Assembly: GCA_014237395.1 (NCBI GenBank)
Contig: JABZFP010000029.1
Location: 442,118-506,117 of the forward strand
From: Desulfobacteraceae bacterium
GTDB taxonomy: Bacteria; Desulfobacterota; Desulfobacteria; Desulfobacterales; UBA5852
Length of the DNA: 64,000 nucleotides
Direction of reading: 5' to 3'
Each line of letters opens with the position of its first letter. The stretch's first letter is position 1. Below are positions 8,781 to 17,122 of the stretch, in pieces. Under the pieces are notes generated by a model that had not been told where the DNA came from, made no database searches, and saw only the letters and a program-made list of their open reading frames with translations. The translations under genes were made by a program, and so were the position numbers.

Positions 8781-9338
8781 ATGGAGACGTTTGCTCCGCC
8801 ACGTCGGTTCGTCGATCATCCGCACTATGAAGCGGATCGGAAGCGGGCGTTAAAGACGCTTGTGATCGATGACATCGACGCCCCGATTCGCGACATTGTC
8901 GCAGGCTTTTCAAGACTTCCCTATTGTTTCACGCTTCAGAGTTGTTTCGGCCACTTCGTCCATTCCGAGGCCGCGGCTCCCGGCAACCTCGAACCGCTGC
9001 CCCCCAGGGATGTTGGCGTGGTCACCTATCGCATCGCATATGTCGCCCTGTGTCTCCAGAACAGCACCTCCGGGAATCGTCTCTTTTCCGCCCTGGCAGA
9101 GGTTTCATCAATTGCCCCCGCCTTTGTTCAGTTCGGTTCCCCTGCCTGGTTCTGGGAACGTCAGGTGAACGCTTTTGCGTTGCAGGTCGAGCCGAAGCGC
9201 TTTAAAGACCAGGACCAGGCAACGATCGACTATGCCGAAGCGCTTCAGGTGCAAAAGGTGAGGGATCAATTCTTCACGAGGCTTGACGATCTCGTCAACG
9301 CTCTACAATATAAAAGATTCGGGTTCGGGCCTCGTTAA
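8781..9338 (+). CDS. Conserved-looking hypothetical protein
   Basis: 186 residues, soluble, not recognised. It has the segment 'LPYCFTLQSCFGHF', with two cysteines and a histidine, that could be a catalytic or metal site, followed by an alternating alpha/beta pattern. The ATG at 8781 is preceded by AGGAAACAAG. It starts divergently about 100 bp from the MFS gene. Its last codons run into the dispersed 27-bp repeat (9316-9342), whose GTTAAAC contains the stop codon, so the extreme C-terminus (RFGFGPR) may be repeat-derived. Confidence 0.65.
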   Translation: METFAPPRRFVDHPHYEADRKRALKTLVIDDIDAPIRDIVAGFSRLPYCFTLQSCFGHFVHSEAAAPGNLEPLPPRDVGVVTYRIAYVALCLQNSTSGNRLFSALAEVSSIAPAFVQFGSPAWFWERQVNAFALQVEPKRFKDQDQATIDYAEALQVQKVRDQFFTRLDDLVNALQYKRFGFGPR

Positions 9339-9342
9339 ACAA
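9316..9342 (+). repeat. Dispersed 27-bp repeat, copy 2
   Basis: It matches 997-1023 at 24 of 27 positions. Here it spans the 3' end and TAA stop of the gene at 8781-9338. The final GTTAAAC fits the integron core consensus GTTRRRY, but no paired left box is apparent. Confidence 0.45.
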
Positions 9343-9439
9343 GCGCAACCAAAGGGAATGGTGACCCGCCTCGCGATGACCCGCGACGAGCCGGATTACC
9401 CCGCTTGAAGAAGATTTTTCTTCAGAATGACAGGCAGGC

Positions 9440-10273
9440 ATGGATACCATTATTTACGGCATGGGCGGCGGCAAGATGAGCGATTCGCGGATGACGGATC
9501 ATTACCAGCGTATCGTTGATCTCGCAAAGACGCAGTTCGGCATCGAGACGCCACAAGTGGCCATCATTCCGACGGCGCAGTTCAACGGCACCCATGCGAA
9601 GATCGGCCGTGGCAACATGGATTTCATTGGCGAAAGGTTTCGGCGTTTGGGGTGTGATACCCGACAGATTTTAATGGGCGACGTGCCCGCGGGAGAATCC
9701 GAAACCCGGGACAGGGATATTCAGGACATCCTCCGCAATGCTCACGCGGTTTTTGTCTTGGGCGGCGATACGCGATACCTGCTCGAGGTCGTTCGGGGTA
9801 AAGGACTTGTTGCGACCGTCGAATCGACGATCCACGACGGCAAGGTCATGGCCGGAACAAGCGCCGGCTTTATCTGGCTCACGAAATACTGCATGAGTGA
9901 TGCCGAGAGTTTTCATTCCAACCAATGGCGTTACATCATCCTGCAGGGGTTGGGTATTCTTCCGGTTGCCGGAAACGCACACGACAATGGTCCTCTCCCT
10001 CAAGGACTGGTTCCGCAGGTAAGCCGTCGAGAACAGTTCGAAGGGTATTTCGCCCAACTCGGTGAGCTCCCCGGCATTGTCGTCGACGAATTTGCAGCGA
10101 TCGAAGTTCGAAACTTCATCTGCCAACCCCGCAGCCCGGATCCGGCCATTGGGGCGCACGTATTGGCCAACGGCCCACACGGCATCGCCCGCCGAAAAAT
10201 TGCCCCGGGGACGGCGATGGATTTGCGAGATGCCGCCTCCCTTAGGGATTTTGCGCTGTCAATTCCGGATTAA
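9440..10273 (+). CDS. Peptidase E-like serine peptidase (S51 family)
   Basis: 277 residues with the class I glutamine-amidotransferase-like fold of the S51 peptidases (peptidase E, cyanophycinase relatives): 'FVLGGDTRYLL', the nucleophile motif 'AGTSAG' (S141), and a downstream 'GNAHDN' histidine-bearing loop. Peptidase E cleaves Asp-Xaa dipeptides in the cytoplasm. It is longer than Salmonella PepE (about 230), so it may be a distinct subgroup. 'GACAGGCAGGC' provides a weak ribosome site. Confidence 0.82.
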   Translation: MDTIIYGMGGGKMSDSRMTDHYQRIVDLAKTQFGIETPQVAIIPTAQFNGTHAKIGRGNMDFIGERFRRLGCDTRQILMGDVPAGESETRDRDIQDILRNAHAVFVLGGDTRYLLEVVRGKGLVATVESTIHDGKVMAGTSAGFIWLTKYCMSDAESFHSNQWRYIILQGLGILPVAGNAHDNGPLPQGLVPQVSRREQFEGYFAQLGELPGIVVDEFAAIEVRNFICQPRSPDPAIGAHVLANGPHGIARRKIAPGTAMDLRDAASLRDFALSIPD

Positions 10274-10377
10274 GGTGGTAAGGTTTGTGAAATTATCCGT
10301 AACGTTTTCAGATTTGTCCCTGCCGGCCACATCCAGAGCGTTAGACGCCAGATCACGACAACATGGAGCGGGAAAAC
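10274..10377. other. Short gap ending in a GTTAGAC core-like box
   Basis: GAGCGTTAGACGCC (10337-10350) contains a perfect GTTRRRY integron-type core at 10340-10346. A left partner is at best the degenerate GTAACG near 10299, with partial pairing of the inner arms. It lies where an attC site of a gene cassette would be expected, between two plus-strand genes. Confidence 0.3.
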
Positions 10378-10737
10378 ATGATCAAAATCGAAAAACCGAC
10401 CATCATCGCAGCCGCAGGCAACAAGCCCAAGATCATCGAAGAATTTATCGGGCGGGTCAATTCCGGGACGGGCGGCCTCAGCATCGCCAAAATGACGAGC
10501 CCGGCGGGTTGGATCGAACCCGGCCAAAAACCGGCGTTCGATGAATATACCGTCGTTATTAAAGGCATGCTGCGGGTAACGACCAAAGAAGGGGCCGAGG
10601 ACATCCAGGCCGGCGAAGCCGTGATCGTGCCTTCAGGCGAATGGGTCCAGTACAGCACGCCAGGCTCGGACGGTGCGGAATACATCGCCGTCTGTCTGCC
10701 GGCATTTTCTCCTGAAACGGTTCATCGGGATGAGTAA
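10378..10737 (+). CDS. Cupin-domain protein
   Basis: 119 residues forming a single small beta-barrel cupin: 'DEYTVVIKGMLRVTTKEG' then 'DIQAGEAVIVPSGEWVQYSTPG'. The first cupin motif lacks the usual HxH (it reads A-F-D-E-Y), so metal binding may be altered or absent. Function unknown. I prefer ATG 10378 over 10363 because GGAGCGGG lies 8 nt upstream of it. Confidence 0.8.
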   Translation: MIKIEKPTIIAAAGNKPKIIEEFIGRVNSGTGGLSIAKMTSPAGWIEPGQKPAFDEYTVVIKGMLRVTTKEGAEDIQAGEAVIVPSGEWVQYSTPGSDGAEYIAVCLPAFSPETVHRDE

Positions 10738-10815
10738 GGCCACAATCGGCGGGCTGTCGGACTTGCGCTTTTTAAAAATCAAATGTGAATGCTTCTTTTT
10801 TGTTTGGAAATTCAT

Positions 10816-11529
10816 ATGAGGACACAAATCCGTACGTATATTTTCTGTTTAAAGCTGGGGGTGGCGTTATTTCCTTCCTTTTTTCTTTTGGATTACTTTG
10901 TTTATCCCGACCACAAGTACGCCCTGCTCATGATTCGATTCGGAATAACGCTCTATTTGGCCATCGTACTCTTTTTCATCGGCCGAATGAAAGAAAAATA
11001 CAATTTCCCGATCCTATTGTTGAGTATGTTCTTAATCGCCTTTTCCATCTCGCTGATGTGTTTTATTACCGGCGACGGATTTGCGTCCCCCTATTATGCC
11101 GGGCTGCTGCAAATCATTATCATCACGATGCTCTTCTTCAAAATAAGCCCTATAAAATATGCGCTTTTAATAATGGCCATTATTGTTCAACATTTTGTAT
11201 TGCTTTCATATGTTCCTTGGGAGAGTAAAGATTTAGTCATTAATATCCTGGCATTGGGGGTCTTTGCGCTGGTTGCTGTTTTGGGGCACAATTTCATCCA
11301 CGATCTGGCAAAGGAAAACAAAACGTTAAAAGGATTTTTGCCCATTTGTGCTTCCTGCAAAAAAATCAGAGATGATCAAGGGTACTGGAATCAAATTGAA
11401 TCCTATATAAAAGCGCGTTCACAAGCTGAATTCAGCCACAGCATCTGCCCGGATTGCGCGGAAAAGCTCTACCCCGGCATTGACTTGTACGACGACTCGC
11501 AAGACACCGACCAGGAGTCAATCCGATAG
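10816..11529 (+). CDS. Six-TM membrane protein with C-terminal zinc-ribbon-like domain
   Basis: 237 residues. About six hydrophobic segments (residues 8-175) are followed by a cytoplasmic C-terminal module 'LPICASCKKIRDDQGYWNQIESYI...HSICPDCAEKLYP'. This short Cys-rich module usually ends PAS-containing sensor proteins and response regulators of delta-proteobacteria. Here it is fused to a membrane domain resembling the sensory part of a diguanylate cyclase or histidine kinase, but with no catalytic domain. The gene is more A/T-rich than its neighbours. Start chosen at ATG 10816 after TGGAAA. Confidence 0.72.
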   Translation: MRTQIRTYIFCLKLGVALFPSFFLLDYFVYPDHKYALLMIRFGITLYLAIVLFFIGRMKEKYNFPILLLSMFLIAFSISLMCFITGDGFASPYYAGLLQIIIITMLFFKISPIKYALLIMAIIVQHFVLLSYVPWESKDLVINILALGVFALVAVLGHNFIHDLAKENKTLKGFLPICASCKKIRDDQGYWNQIESYIKARSQAEFSHSICPDCAEKLYPGIDLYDDSQDTDQESIR

Positions 11530-11595
11530 CCGGAGCCCGATACGATCAATCTCGGGAGCCCACCAGTTTATTTGGCGCGATGACGGTCAAAAGCA

Positions 11596-12024
11596 ATGAA
11601 CATCATTGAAATTAAATTCTACAACGATGCCGTGCTCGATGCGCTGAATGATCTCCTGCCGCAACTGTCTGCATCACCCCGGCGTTTGACCGAACAAGAC
11701 CTTCGCGCGATCATTCAGTCCGACACGACGCGCTTGCTGATGGCCGAAGAAGATGACGGCTATACCGGCAGCCTGACACTCGTCGTGTTCAGGATTCCGT
11801 CCGGAATCCGGGCCAGAATTGAAGACCTGGTCGTACAGGAAACCGCACGGGGCCGGGGGGTGGGCCGAGCTCTTGTGCAAAAGGCACTAGCGGTGGCGAA
11901 AGCCCTTGGCGCTGAAGCGGTCGACCTGACAACACATCCCTCCCGGGAAGCGGCAAATCAACTTTATAAAAAGCTGGGCTTCGCCAGAAGAGAGACCCAT
12001 GTTTACCGGCGAAAGGTATCTTGA
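11596..12024 (+). CDS. GNAT-family N-acetyltransferase
   Basis: 142 residues. The acetyl-CoA pyrophosphate loop 'ETARGRGVGRALVQKAL' (motif A, Q/RxxGxG/A) follows the beta-4 strand 'IEDLVV'. Motif B is 'AANQLYKKLGFARRETHVYR'. The acceptor amine is unknown. It is the first of four GNAT genes between 11.6 and 19.3 kb; the four are not close copies of one another. Confidence 0.88.
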   Translation: MNIIEIKFYNDAVLDALNDLLPQLSASPRRLTEQDLRAIIQSDTTRLLMAEEDDGYTGSLTLVVFRIPSGIRARIEDLVVQETARGRGVGRALVQKALAVAKALGAEAVDLTTHPSREAANQLYKKLGFARRETHVYRRKVS

Positions 12025-12352
12025 TGCGACGCCGTTTTTCAAGGTACGCTTTTGTAATTTCCCTTTGTCCCGCGCCGAGCATCTGCGTTGCGGGCGGAAA
12101 TAAGCACGCGGACTGTTTACCCGCCTCAGGTGGGTTTGAGCCCGCTCTTAAGCTGGCGAGTTTCCGCGTGCTCCGGCCACAACGGCGACGCGCAGGACCA
12201 AGCGGGGCACGGGCGTTTTCTTTTGTTTCGTTTTCTTGATGGAATCGTAAAAAGTCCTGAAACCGTCACTCCCGCGAAGGCGGGAGTCCATAACCATTTG
12301 AAATTACTGGATCCCCGCCTGCGCGGGGATGACGATGCCTTGGAGGTGTCGA
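12025..12352. other. Intergenic stretch holding a REP/MITE-like element
   Basis: About 330 bases between two GNAT genes. The first two thirds have no recognisable gene. The last part is a paired-hairpin repeat element (12264-12334) that runs up to the ribosome-binding site of the next gene (GGAGGT, 12342-12347). Confidence 0.5.
12264..12334. repeat. REP/MITE-like inverted repeat (paired CCCGCG hairpins)
   Basis: Two 27-bp arms (12264-12290 and 12308-12334) are inverted copies with about five mismatches and are separated by 17 bp. Each arm is itself a hairpin (CCCGCGAAGGCGGG; CCCCGCCTGCGCGGGG). The sequence pattern TCA-CCCGCG...CGGG-TCCA / TGGAT-CCCCGC...GGGGATGACG is a well-known dispersed intergenic element in many Proteobacteria and Desulfobacterota. 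Only one copy occurs in this window. Confidence 0.75.
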
Positions 12353-12934
12353 TTGAACCGCATAACGATCTCATTGATGGAAAAAAATGACATTCCGGAA
12401 GCGGCAAGGGTTCTCAGTGTGGCCATGCTCGACAACCCTCTCCATGCGGCCCTGTTTCAGGGGAACGATGAAAACGTCCGCCTGGAAATCGAAAAAATGT
12501 TTCGCAAGCTCTTTGATGAAGTCCCGGGTATCGTCTTTCTGGCCAAAGACGGCCCCACCCTATCAGGGGTTATGCGGATGAAGTCATGCGACGGCCGCAA
12601 GGCCCCGGACGATCCCGAAGGGCCGCCCGACGAAAATGATCTCAACTGGCGGAAAACCGTATGGCTCAGGGAGTGGGCACGCCACGACCCATCGGATCCG
12701 CACTGGCACCTTGGCCCGATCGGTGTCCTGCCCGCCTATCAAGGCGCCGGGGTCGGATCGAAACTGATGCAGCGCTTCTGCCGCGAAGTGGACGCCTGCC
12801 GGGCCAGGGCCTACCTGGAAACGGATCTGGAGAAGAACGTCCGGTTTTATGAGAAATTCGGTTTCAAGATTGTTTCCCAATCCGCTATATTCGATGTCAA
12901 AAATTACTACATGGTAAAAGCATCAACGGCATGA
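12353..12934 (+). CDS. GNAT-family N-acetyltransferase (TTG start)
   Basis: 193 residues. Motif A is 'HLGPIGVLPAYQGAGVGSKLMQRFCREVD' and motif B 'YLETDLEKNVRFYEKFGFKIV'. I choose TTG 12353 because GGAGGT (12342-12347) is correctly spaced and the next in-frame Met ('MEKND') lies further in. The alternative ATG at 12329 lies inside the REP-like element. Substrate unknown. Confidence 0.85.
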   Translation: MNRITISLMEKNDIPEAARVLSVAMLDNPLHAALFQGNDENVRLEIEKMFRKLFDEVPGIVFLAKDGPTLSGVMRMKSCDGRKAPDDPEGPPDENDLNWRKTVWLREWARHDPSDPHWHLGPIGVLPAYQGAGVGSKLMQRFCREVDACRARAYLETDLEKNVRFYEKFGFKIVSQSAIFDVKNYYMVKASTA

Positions 12935-12964
12935 TGCGGTGAACAAGTTGAGGTAAAACCACCC

Positions 12965-13387
12965 ATGACCATTCAAATCAAACATGATTGTACCGGTGTC
13001 AGCTGGCAAACCGTAGCGGCAACACTGAAATCCGTTGGAATGGGCCATCATGCACCGGAAATACACCGTAAAGCCTTCGAGGCCAGCCACACAACGGTGT
13101 TTGTGTACGATGCCGACAAGCTTGTCGGGTTTGGACGGGCTATTTCCGATGGTGCCTACCAGGCCGCCGTCTACGACTGCGCCGTCACTGAAGCATACCA
13201 GGGCCAAGGACTCGGCAAACGCATCATGGAGACCATTTTAGCCAGGCTGCCGACCTGCAATGTCATTCTCTATGCATCGCCCGGCAAGGAAGGTTTCTAT
13301 GAAAAACACGGCTTCCGTCGGATGAAAACGGGCATGGCCCTGTTCAAGAATGGCGCGTCCATGAAAGAACACGGCTTCACCGCGTAA
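12965..13387 (+). CDS. GNAT-family N-acetyltransferase
   Basis: 140 residues with 'AVYDCAVTEAYQGQGLGKRIMETIL' (motif A) and 'EGFYEKHGFRRMKTGMALF' (motif B). It belongs to the small GNAT group that often acetylates amines such as aminoglycosides or polyamines, but the sequence does not decide. It lies 30 bp behind the previous GNAT gene and may be co-transcribed with it. GAGGT is 10 nt upstream of the start. Confidence 0.87.
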   Translation: MTIQIKHDCTGVSWQTVAATLKSVGMGHHAPEIHRKAFEASHTTVFVYDADKLVGFGRAISDGAYQAAVYDCAVTEAYQGQGLGKRIMETILARLPTCNVILYASPGKEGFYEKHGFRRMKTGMALFKNGASMKEHGFTA

Positions 13388-13459
13388 ATTGCAAACAAGC
13401 CGAACCAAACGATCCGCAGGTGCGAAAGCGCTATCCCCCGCCATCGCAACTTACTGGCA

Positions 13460-13669
13460 ATGATGATGAGTACCAGGCCCATTTATTATGTTTTGGTTGG
13501 AATGCTCGCCGGTGGCTCGGCAGGCTTTTTACTATTCTACCACCTCGATCAATCGAAAGGTTGGAACCCGTATGGATGGTGGTTTTCGGCAACCTTGATT
13601 GCTGCCGTGGCGGGTGGTTTAGCCGGGGTCTTTCTTTACGGAACCTTCCGTAAAGGACAACCGAAATAG
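13460..13669 (+). CDS. Small two-TM membrane protein
   Basis: 69 residues with two hydrophobic helices (about 8-26 and 42-60), a short polar loop containing 'DQSKGWNPYGWW', and a basic tail. Three ATGs in a row begin it and no clear ribosome site is seen. I do not recognise the family. It could be a stand-alone cassette-type gene. Confidence 0.5.
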   Translation: MMMSTRPIYYVLVGMLAGGSAGFLLFYHLDQSKGWNPYGWWFSATLIAAVAGGLAGVFLYGTFRKGQPK

Positions 13670-13807
13670 TGACCGCTATCGATGACCCTGTAAACGAAAA
13701 GACCTGACCGGATCGGCTTTTCCCTTTGACCGGCGTCCGTCACTTGGGCCGACCTGTCGATACTTTTTCGTCATGCAGGACTCGGAACGCATTAAATAGA
13801 GGGGCAC

Positions 13808-14326
13808 ATGCCGAAATTAAAAGCAAAAGGCTTGAAATGGCTCAAAGGGTTTCACCTGATCGCTGTGGCCAGTTGGGTCGGCGGTGGGGTTGCCTTGATT
13901 TTGCTGTTTTTTTTAAAAGACGGCGTTACGGACAGCGGTGTTTTATACGGTATAAACCAGAGCATTCACCATGTCGACATGGCGGTGGTCGTTATCCCGG
14001 GCGCCTTTGGCTGCCTGCTTACCGGCTTGATCTATTCCTCCTTCAGCAATTGGGGGTTCTTCAAGCACAATTGGCTGATCGTCAAATGGATCGTGACCGT
14101 AACGGCCATTCTGTTTGGAACCTTTTTTCTCGGGCCCTGGGAAACTGCCATGATGGAGATTTCCGGGGAAATCGGCATATCGTCTTTAAGTGATCCCGCA
14201 TACCGCTACAATCAAAAGATGAACCTGGTTTTTGGCGCGCTTCAGGTCCTAGTGCTGATGATCACCGTGTTTATTTCGATCTTCAAACCCTGGAAATCTG
14301 GGAAAAAGGGGAAGCGCATCGATTGA
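13808..14326 (+). CDS. DUF2269-like integral membrane protein
   Basis: 172 residues, four transmembrane segments, beginning with 'LKWLKGFHLIAVASWVGGGVALILLFF'; a histidine and a tryptophan at the first helix are typical of DUF2269-like (predicted integral membrane) proteins. 'LIVKWIVTVTAILFGTFFLGPW' is the third helix. Function unknown. AGAGGGG is well placed upstream. It converges on the gene at 14332-14676, leaving only 5 bp between stop codons. Confidence 0.68.
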   Translation: MPKLKAKGLKWLKGFHLIAVASWVGGGVALILLFFLKDGVTDSGVLYGINQSIHHVDMAVVVIPGAFGCLLTGLIYSSFSNWGFFKHNWLIVKWIVTVTAILFGTFFLGPWETAMMEISGEIGISSLSDPAYRYNQKMNLVFGALQVLVLMITVFISIFKPWKSGKKGKRID

Positions 14327-14331
14327 TATCG

Positions 14332-14676
14332 TCAACGACTGGCCCTGTCCGTGCCCAGAAGCAACATCTTTATGTCGCCATCCGCTCTATAACTCGCAAC
14401 GAGAAGATACGGGGCGAGCAGCATGATCCCCCCGAAAACGCCTGCCAGACCCAATAAAATCCCACCGGGCGAAAAATGATGCCGCCAGGCAAGCCACAAC
14501 CCGGAAAGCAGGAGGAAACACATAAAGTCAAAATTGAACTGCCCGGGCCAGGTCAGCGATGCCATGTCGCCGAAGAAGATGGGCAGCAGGTTCCAACCAT
14601 GTTTGAAGCCTACGACGCCCGTCATACTGACGATGCCGATAATGATCATTACCAAAAATAATCGAAATGCCCTCAC
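14332..14676 (-). CDS. Small integral membrane protein (DUF2834-like topology)
   Basis: 114 residues with three or four hydrophobic segments and the central segment 'FGDMASLTWPGQFNFDFMCFLLLSGLWLAW'. The arrangement recalls DUF2834-type proteins, but I am not certain of the family. I choose GTG 14676 because AGAAGG stands 9 nt upstream on the minus strand; an ATG at 14733 would add 19 residues without a ribosome site. It is divergent from the XRE regulator, a likely regulator-target pair. Confidence 0.6.
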   Translation of the reverse strand: MRAFRLFLVMIIIGIVSMTGVVGFKHGWNLLPIFFGDMASLTWPGQFNFDFMCFLLLSGLWLAWRHHFSPGGILLGLAGVFGGIMLLAPYLLVASYRADGDIKMLLLGTDRASR

Positions 14677-14794
14677 GGTTTGGTCCCTTCTATATCCATG
14701 TTCGATTCCTGAACGCCTATACGGCAATTGCATTGATTTTCCGCGTAGTGTAACAATACAGGTAAATAAGTCCATTACCTCAGAGGTGCAATTT

Positions 14795-15613
14795 ATGGAA
14801 AATCTGGTGAAAATCCCGAAAAAACAGGAATCGATCGGCGAAATGCTGCGCTTCTGGCGGCAGCTGAACCGAAAAAGCCAGATGGATCTGGCGCTGGATG
14901 TAGATGTTTCTTCCAAGCATTTAAGCTTTGTGGAGACAGGCAAGTCCAAACCAAGCCGCCATCTCGTTTTGAAAATCGCCCAGTCGCTAAAGCTGCCCCT
15001 CAGACACCGCAATGCCTTCTTACTGGCGGCCGGCTATGCCCCTGAATTTAATGAAGAACCTTTTGATGGTCCCAAAATGGAAATCGTGCGGGACGCGTTG
15101 CGCCGCATGCTGAAAATGCATGAGCCCTACCCTGCTTTCGTGGTCAACACGGGGTATAAAATCCTCATGACAAATTCCGGTTATGACCAGATGGTAGCAT
15201 TCTTCGCCGGAGAAAACGCCCTCACAAAGTATGACAACGCCATTAGGATTCTATTTTCTGAAGATGGTCTGCGGCCGTATGTGAAAGACTGGCCTGCCAT
15301 CGAACAATTTTTGCTGGCGCGGTTGTGGGAAGAGGTGGTTTCGACCCAAAACAGCGCGTTGGTGGCGCTGTACCAGGAAATCAAACGGTTGGCGACCTCG
15401 AAAAGCCCGGTCCATTTTGAAATGGACAGCAATCTTCCCGTGATGAGTCTGGTCCTGGAAAAAAAAGCCGAAAAGGCCAGCTTTTTCACGACCATTACAA
15501 CGCTCGGAACCCCTCTGGACCTGACGACCCAGGAACTCCGGATCGAGCTGCTTTTTCCATCGGACGACGCGACAAAGCGGATGTTCCCCTTGGACGACAG
15601 AACGATCCGGTAA
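14795..15613 (+). CDS. XRE-family transcriptional regulator with MmyB-like ligand-binding domain
   Basis: 272 residues. The N-terminal helix-turn-helix spans about residues 12-72 ('GEMLRFWRQLNRKSQMDLALDVDVSSKHLSFVETGKSKPSR'). The C-terminal part ('YPAFVVNTGYKILMTNSGYDQMVAFF') matches the MmyB-like PAS-type domain of this regulator class, which in actinobacteria binds fatty acid-like ligands. The ATG at 14795 has AGAGGTG upstream. The 118-bp divergent gap to the membrane gene (14676) is a likely operator region. Confidence 0.87.
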   Translation: MENLVKIPKKQESIGEMLRFWRQLNRKSQMDLALDVDVSSKHLSFVETGKSKPSRHLVLKIAQSLKLPLRHRNAFLLAAGYAPEFNEEPFDGPKMEIVRDALRRMLKMHEPYPAFVVNTGYKILMTNSGYDQMVAFFAGENALTKYDNAIRILFSEDGLRPYVKDWPAIEQFLLARLWEEVVSTQNSALVALYQEIKRLATSKSPVHFEMDSNLPVMSLVLEKKAEKASFFTTITTLGTPLDLTTQELRIELLFPSDDATKRMFPLDDRTIR

Positions 15614-15681
15614 AAGGCAGCGATGATGTCTATCTTCGAAGAGATACCGCATCGTTTTCCGGTACACATTTGACGGGTATT

Positions 15682-15710
15682 TTGACAATCTGCACCGCTT
15701 CTGCTAAATC
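15682..15710 (+). promoter_or_regulatory. Candidate promoter upstream of the 15868 gene
   Basis: TTGACA (15682-15687), a 17-nt spacer, and TAAATC (15705-15710). A second -10-like TATAAT follows at 15725-15730, without an obvious -35. Either could drive the 15868-18361 gene group. Confidence 0.35.
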
Positions 15711-15867
15711 TTCGTCTCCTCTCGTATAATTTCGGCCGGCTACCCCATCACGCAACGTGGTCCGCATGTGCAATCGCTTGTCCGCGGCGAAAAACGACGC
15801 CCAGGGCACTCACGTCTTCATTCTGCAGGACCAGCTCTTCGAATTAACTTTAGCGGATTGGGAACTT

Positions 15868-16269
15868 ATGAGAATCATAGACTACAAACGGCATGAGTTG
15901 CATGGCAATCCCGTGGAGAAAAGGGCCAAAATATCGACGTTCGTTTACGATATCCCTAACTTTGGCGCCTGCGGTATATTTCCGCCACTTCATATCCTTA
16001 ACCAGATTTTCGAAACCGGCGGGTCGGAGGGAAGCATGAGTCCAGGGGCGACCTGGGAGCCCTTCACCATCAACGAAGAGGAGTACGGACGGTTGGTCGA
16101 CATCATCGCACGGCTTGATCCAAAAGCACTTGACGATAAAGCGCGTTACACCTTTATTAAGTTCGAATTCGATGCGGCTTTTGATCACCTGCAGGATTGG
16201 GACGCCTGGATCAGAGGCGTGTGTAAAAAGCATCGCGACGCCTACCACAGCCGGCGGTCGGGCCATTAG
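15868..16269 (+). CDS. Hypothetical protein
   Basis: 133 residues, soluble, unrecognised. Features: 'YDIPNFGACGIFPPLHILNQIF' and an aromatic-rich C-terminal half ending in '...KKHRDAYHSRRSGH'. The frame is open from 15757, but the ATG at 15868 looks the more natural start. It is only 16 bp upstream of the amidinohydrolase gene, in the same direction, so probably part of that operon. Confidence 0.55.
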   Translation: MRIIDYKRHELHGNPVEKRAKISTFVYDIPNFGACGIFPPLHILNQIFETGGSEGSMSPGATWEPFTINEEEYGRLVDIIARLDPKALDDKARYTFIKFEFDAAFDHLQDWDAWIRGVCKKHRDAYHSRRSGH

Positions 16270-16285
16270 AAGGGGGAAAACCCTC

Positions 16286-17098
16286 ATGGTAAAAAATGAA
16301 GGCGACCCATTAAAACGTGTCATCGTCTGCACCCCCAAAGAAGAATATGCCCGCGCCGGCAACCGGAAAGAACACAATATCGGCGACCTGGGTGATCCGG
16401 CAATAGCCATCCGGCAACACGATGCGCTGAAAGAAACACTCAGGGCTTTCGGAGCCGACGTTCTGGATGTGCCTGAACGGGCCGAGCACCCCAACTCGGT
16501 TTTCACACGGGACACCGCCATCTGCACCCCGCAGGGTTTTATCCACCTCAATTTAGGATTAGAAACGCGGCAATCGGAAGGGGCCTGGATGGCGCAAATT
16601 TTAAAGGCCCAAGGGAAACGCTGTATCGGCGAAATCAAGCCACCGGGAACCGTCGAAGGCGGCGATGTGATCCTATCCGGGGACGTCGCCTTCATCGGAC
16701 GATCCGTCCGCACCAATGGAGAAGGGATACGACAATTTTCGCAAATCATGACACCTATGGGGTATGAGATTCGCGTCATCGATTTGCCGGATACGATCCT
16801 GCACCTTGATAAAGCTTTGATGGTTTTAGGCGCCAAACAAGTGCTCTATTGCAATGAGTTGATTTCACCATATAATATCAGGGGCTTTGACGGTATTAAA
16901 ATATCCTGCGGCGAAAATACCACCGCGAACATTATCTGCCTGGGAAACCAAGAGGTTATTGTCAACCGCTCCAACGCAACTGTAACCGGCCTCCTGAGAG
17001 ACAACGGGTATATTGTTCACGACTTGGATTTGAGTGAGTTTGCCAAAGGCATGGGCGGCCCCAATTGCCTGATCATGCCGGTTGAACGCGGCGTCTAA
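16286..17098 (+). CDS. DDAH/arginine deiminase-like amidinohydrolase
   Basis: 270 residues of the guanidino-group-modifying (amidinotransferase/DDAH) superfamily, a cytoplasmic alpha/beta propeller. Key residues are visible: D76 in 'NSVFTRDTAI', E124 in 'GTVEGGDVI', H173 in 'LHLDKALMVL' and the nucleophile C261 in 'GGPNCLIMPVERG'. The family hydrolyses methylarginines, arginine or related guanidines to (methyl)amine or ammonia plus a ureido product. AGGGGGAA precedes the ATG. Together with the DUF711 gene 24 bp downstream it forms a probable operon. Confidence 0.85.
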   Translation: MVKNEGDPLKRVIVCTPKEEYARAGNRKEHNIGDLGDPAIAIRQHDALKETLRAFGADVLDVPERAEHPNSVFTRDTAICTPQGFIHLNLGLETRQSEGAWMAQILKAQGKRCIGEIKPPGTVEGGDVILSGDVAFIGRSVRTNGEGIRQFSQIMTPMGYEIRVIDLPDTILHLDKALMVLGAKQVLYCNELISPYNIRGFDGIKISCGENTTANIICLGNQEVIVNRSNATVTGLLRDNGYIVHDLDLSEFAKGMGGPNCLIMPVERGV

Positions 17099-17122
17099 TA
17101 GAACCATGATCTAAAAAGGGGT

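Noticed and set aside
15850..16836. A long minus-strand frame of 328 codons
   Set aside because: It lies antisense to the hypothetical and amidinohydrolase genes, which have catalytic motifs and ribosome sites; the shadow has low-complexity composition.
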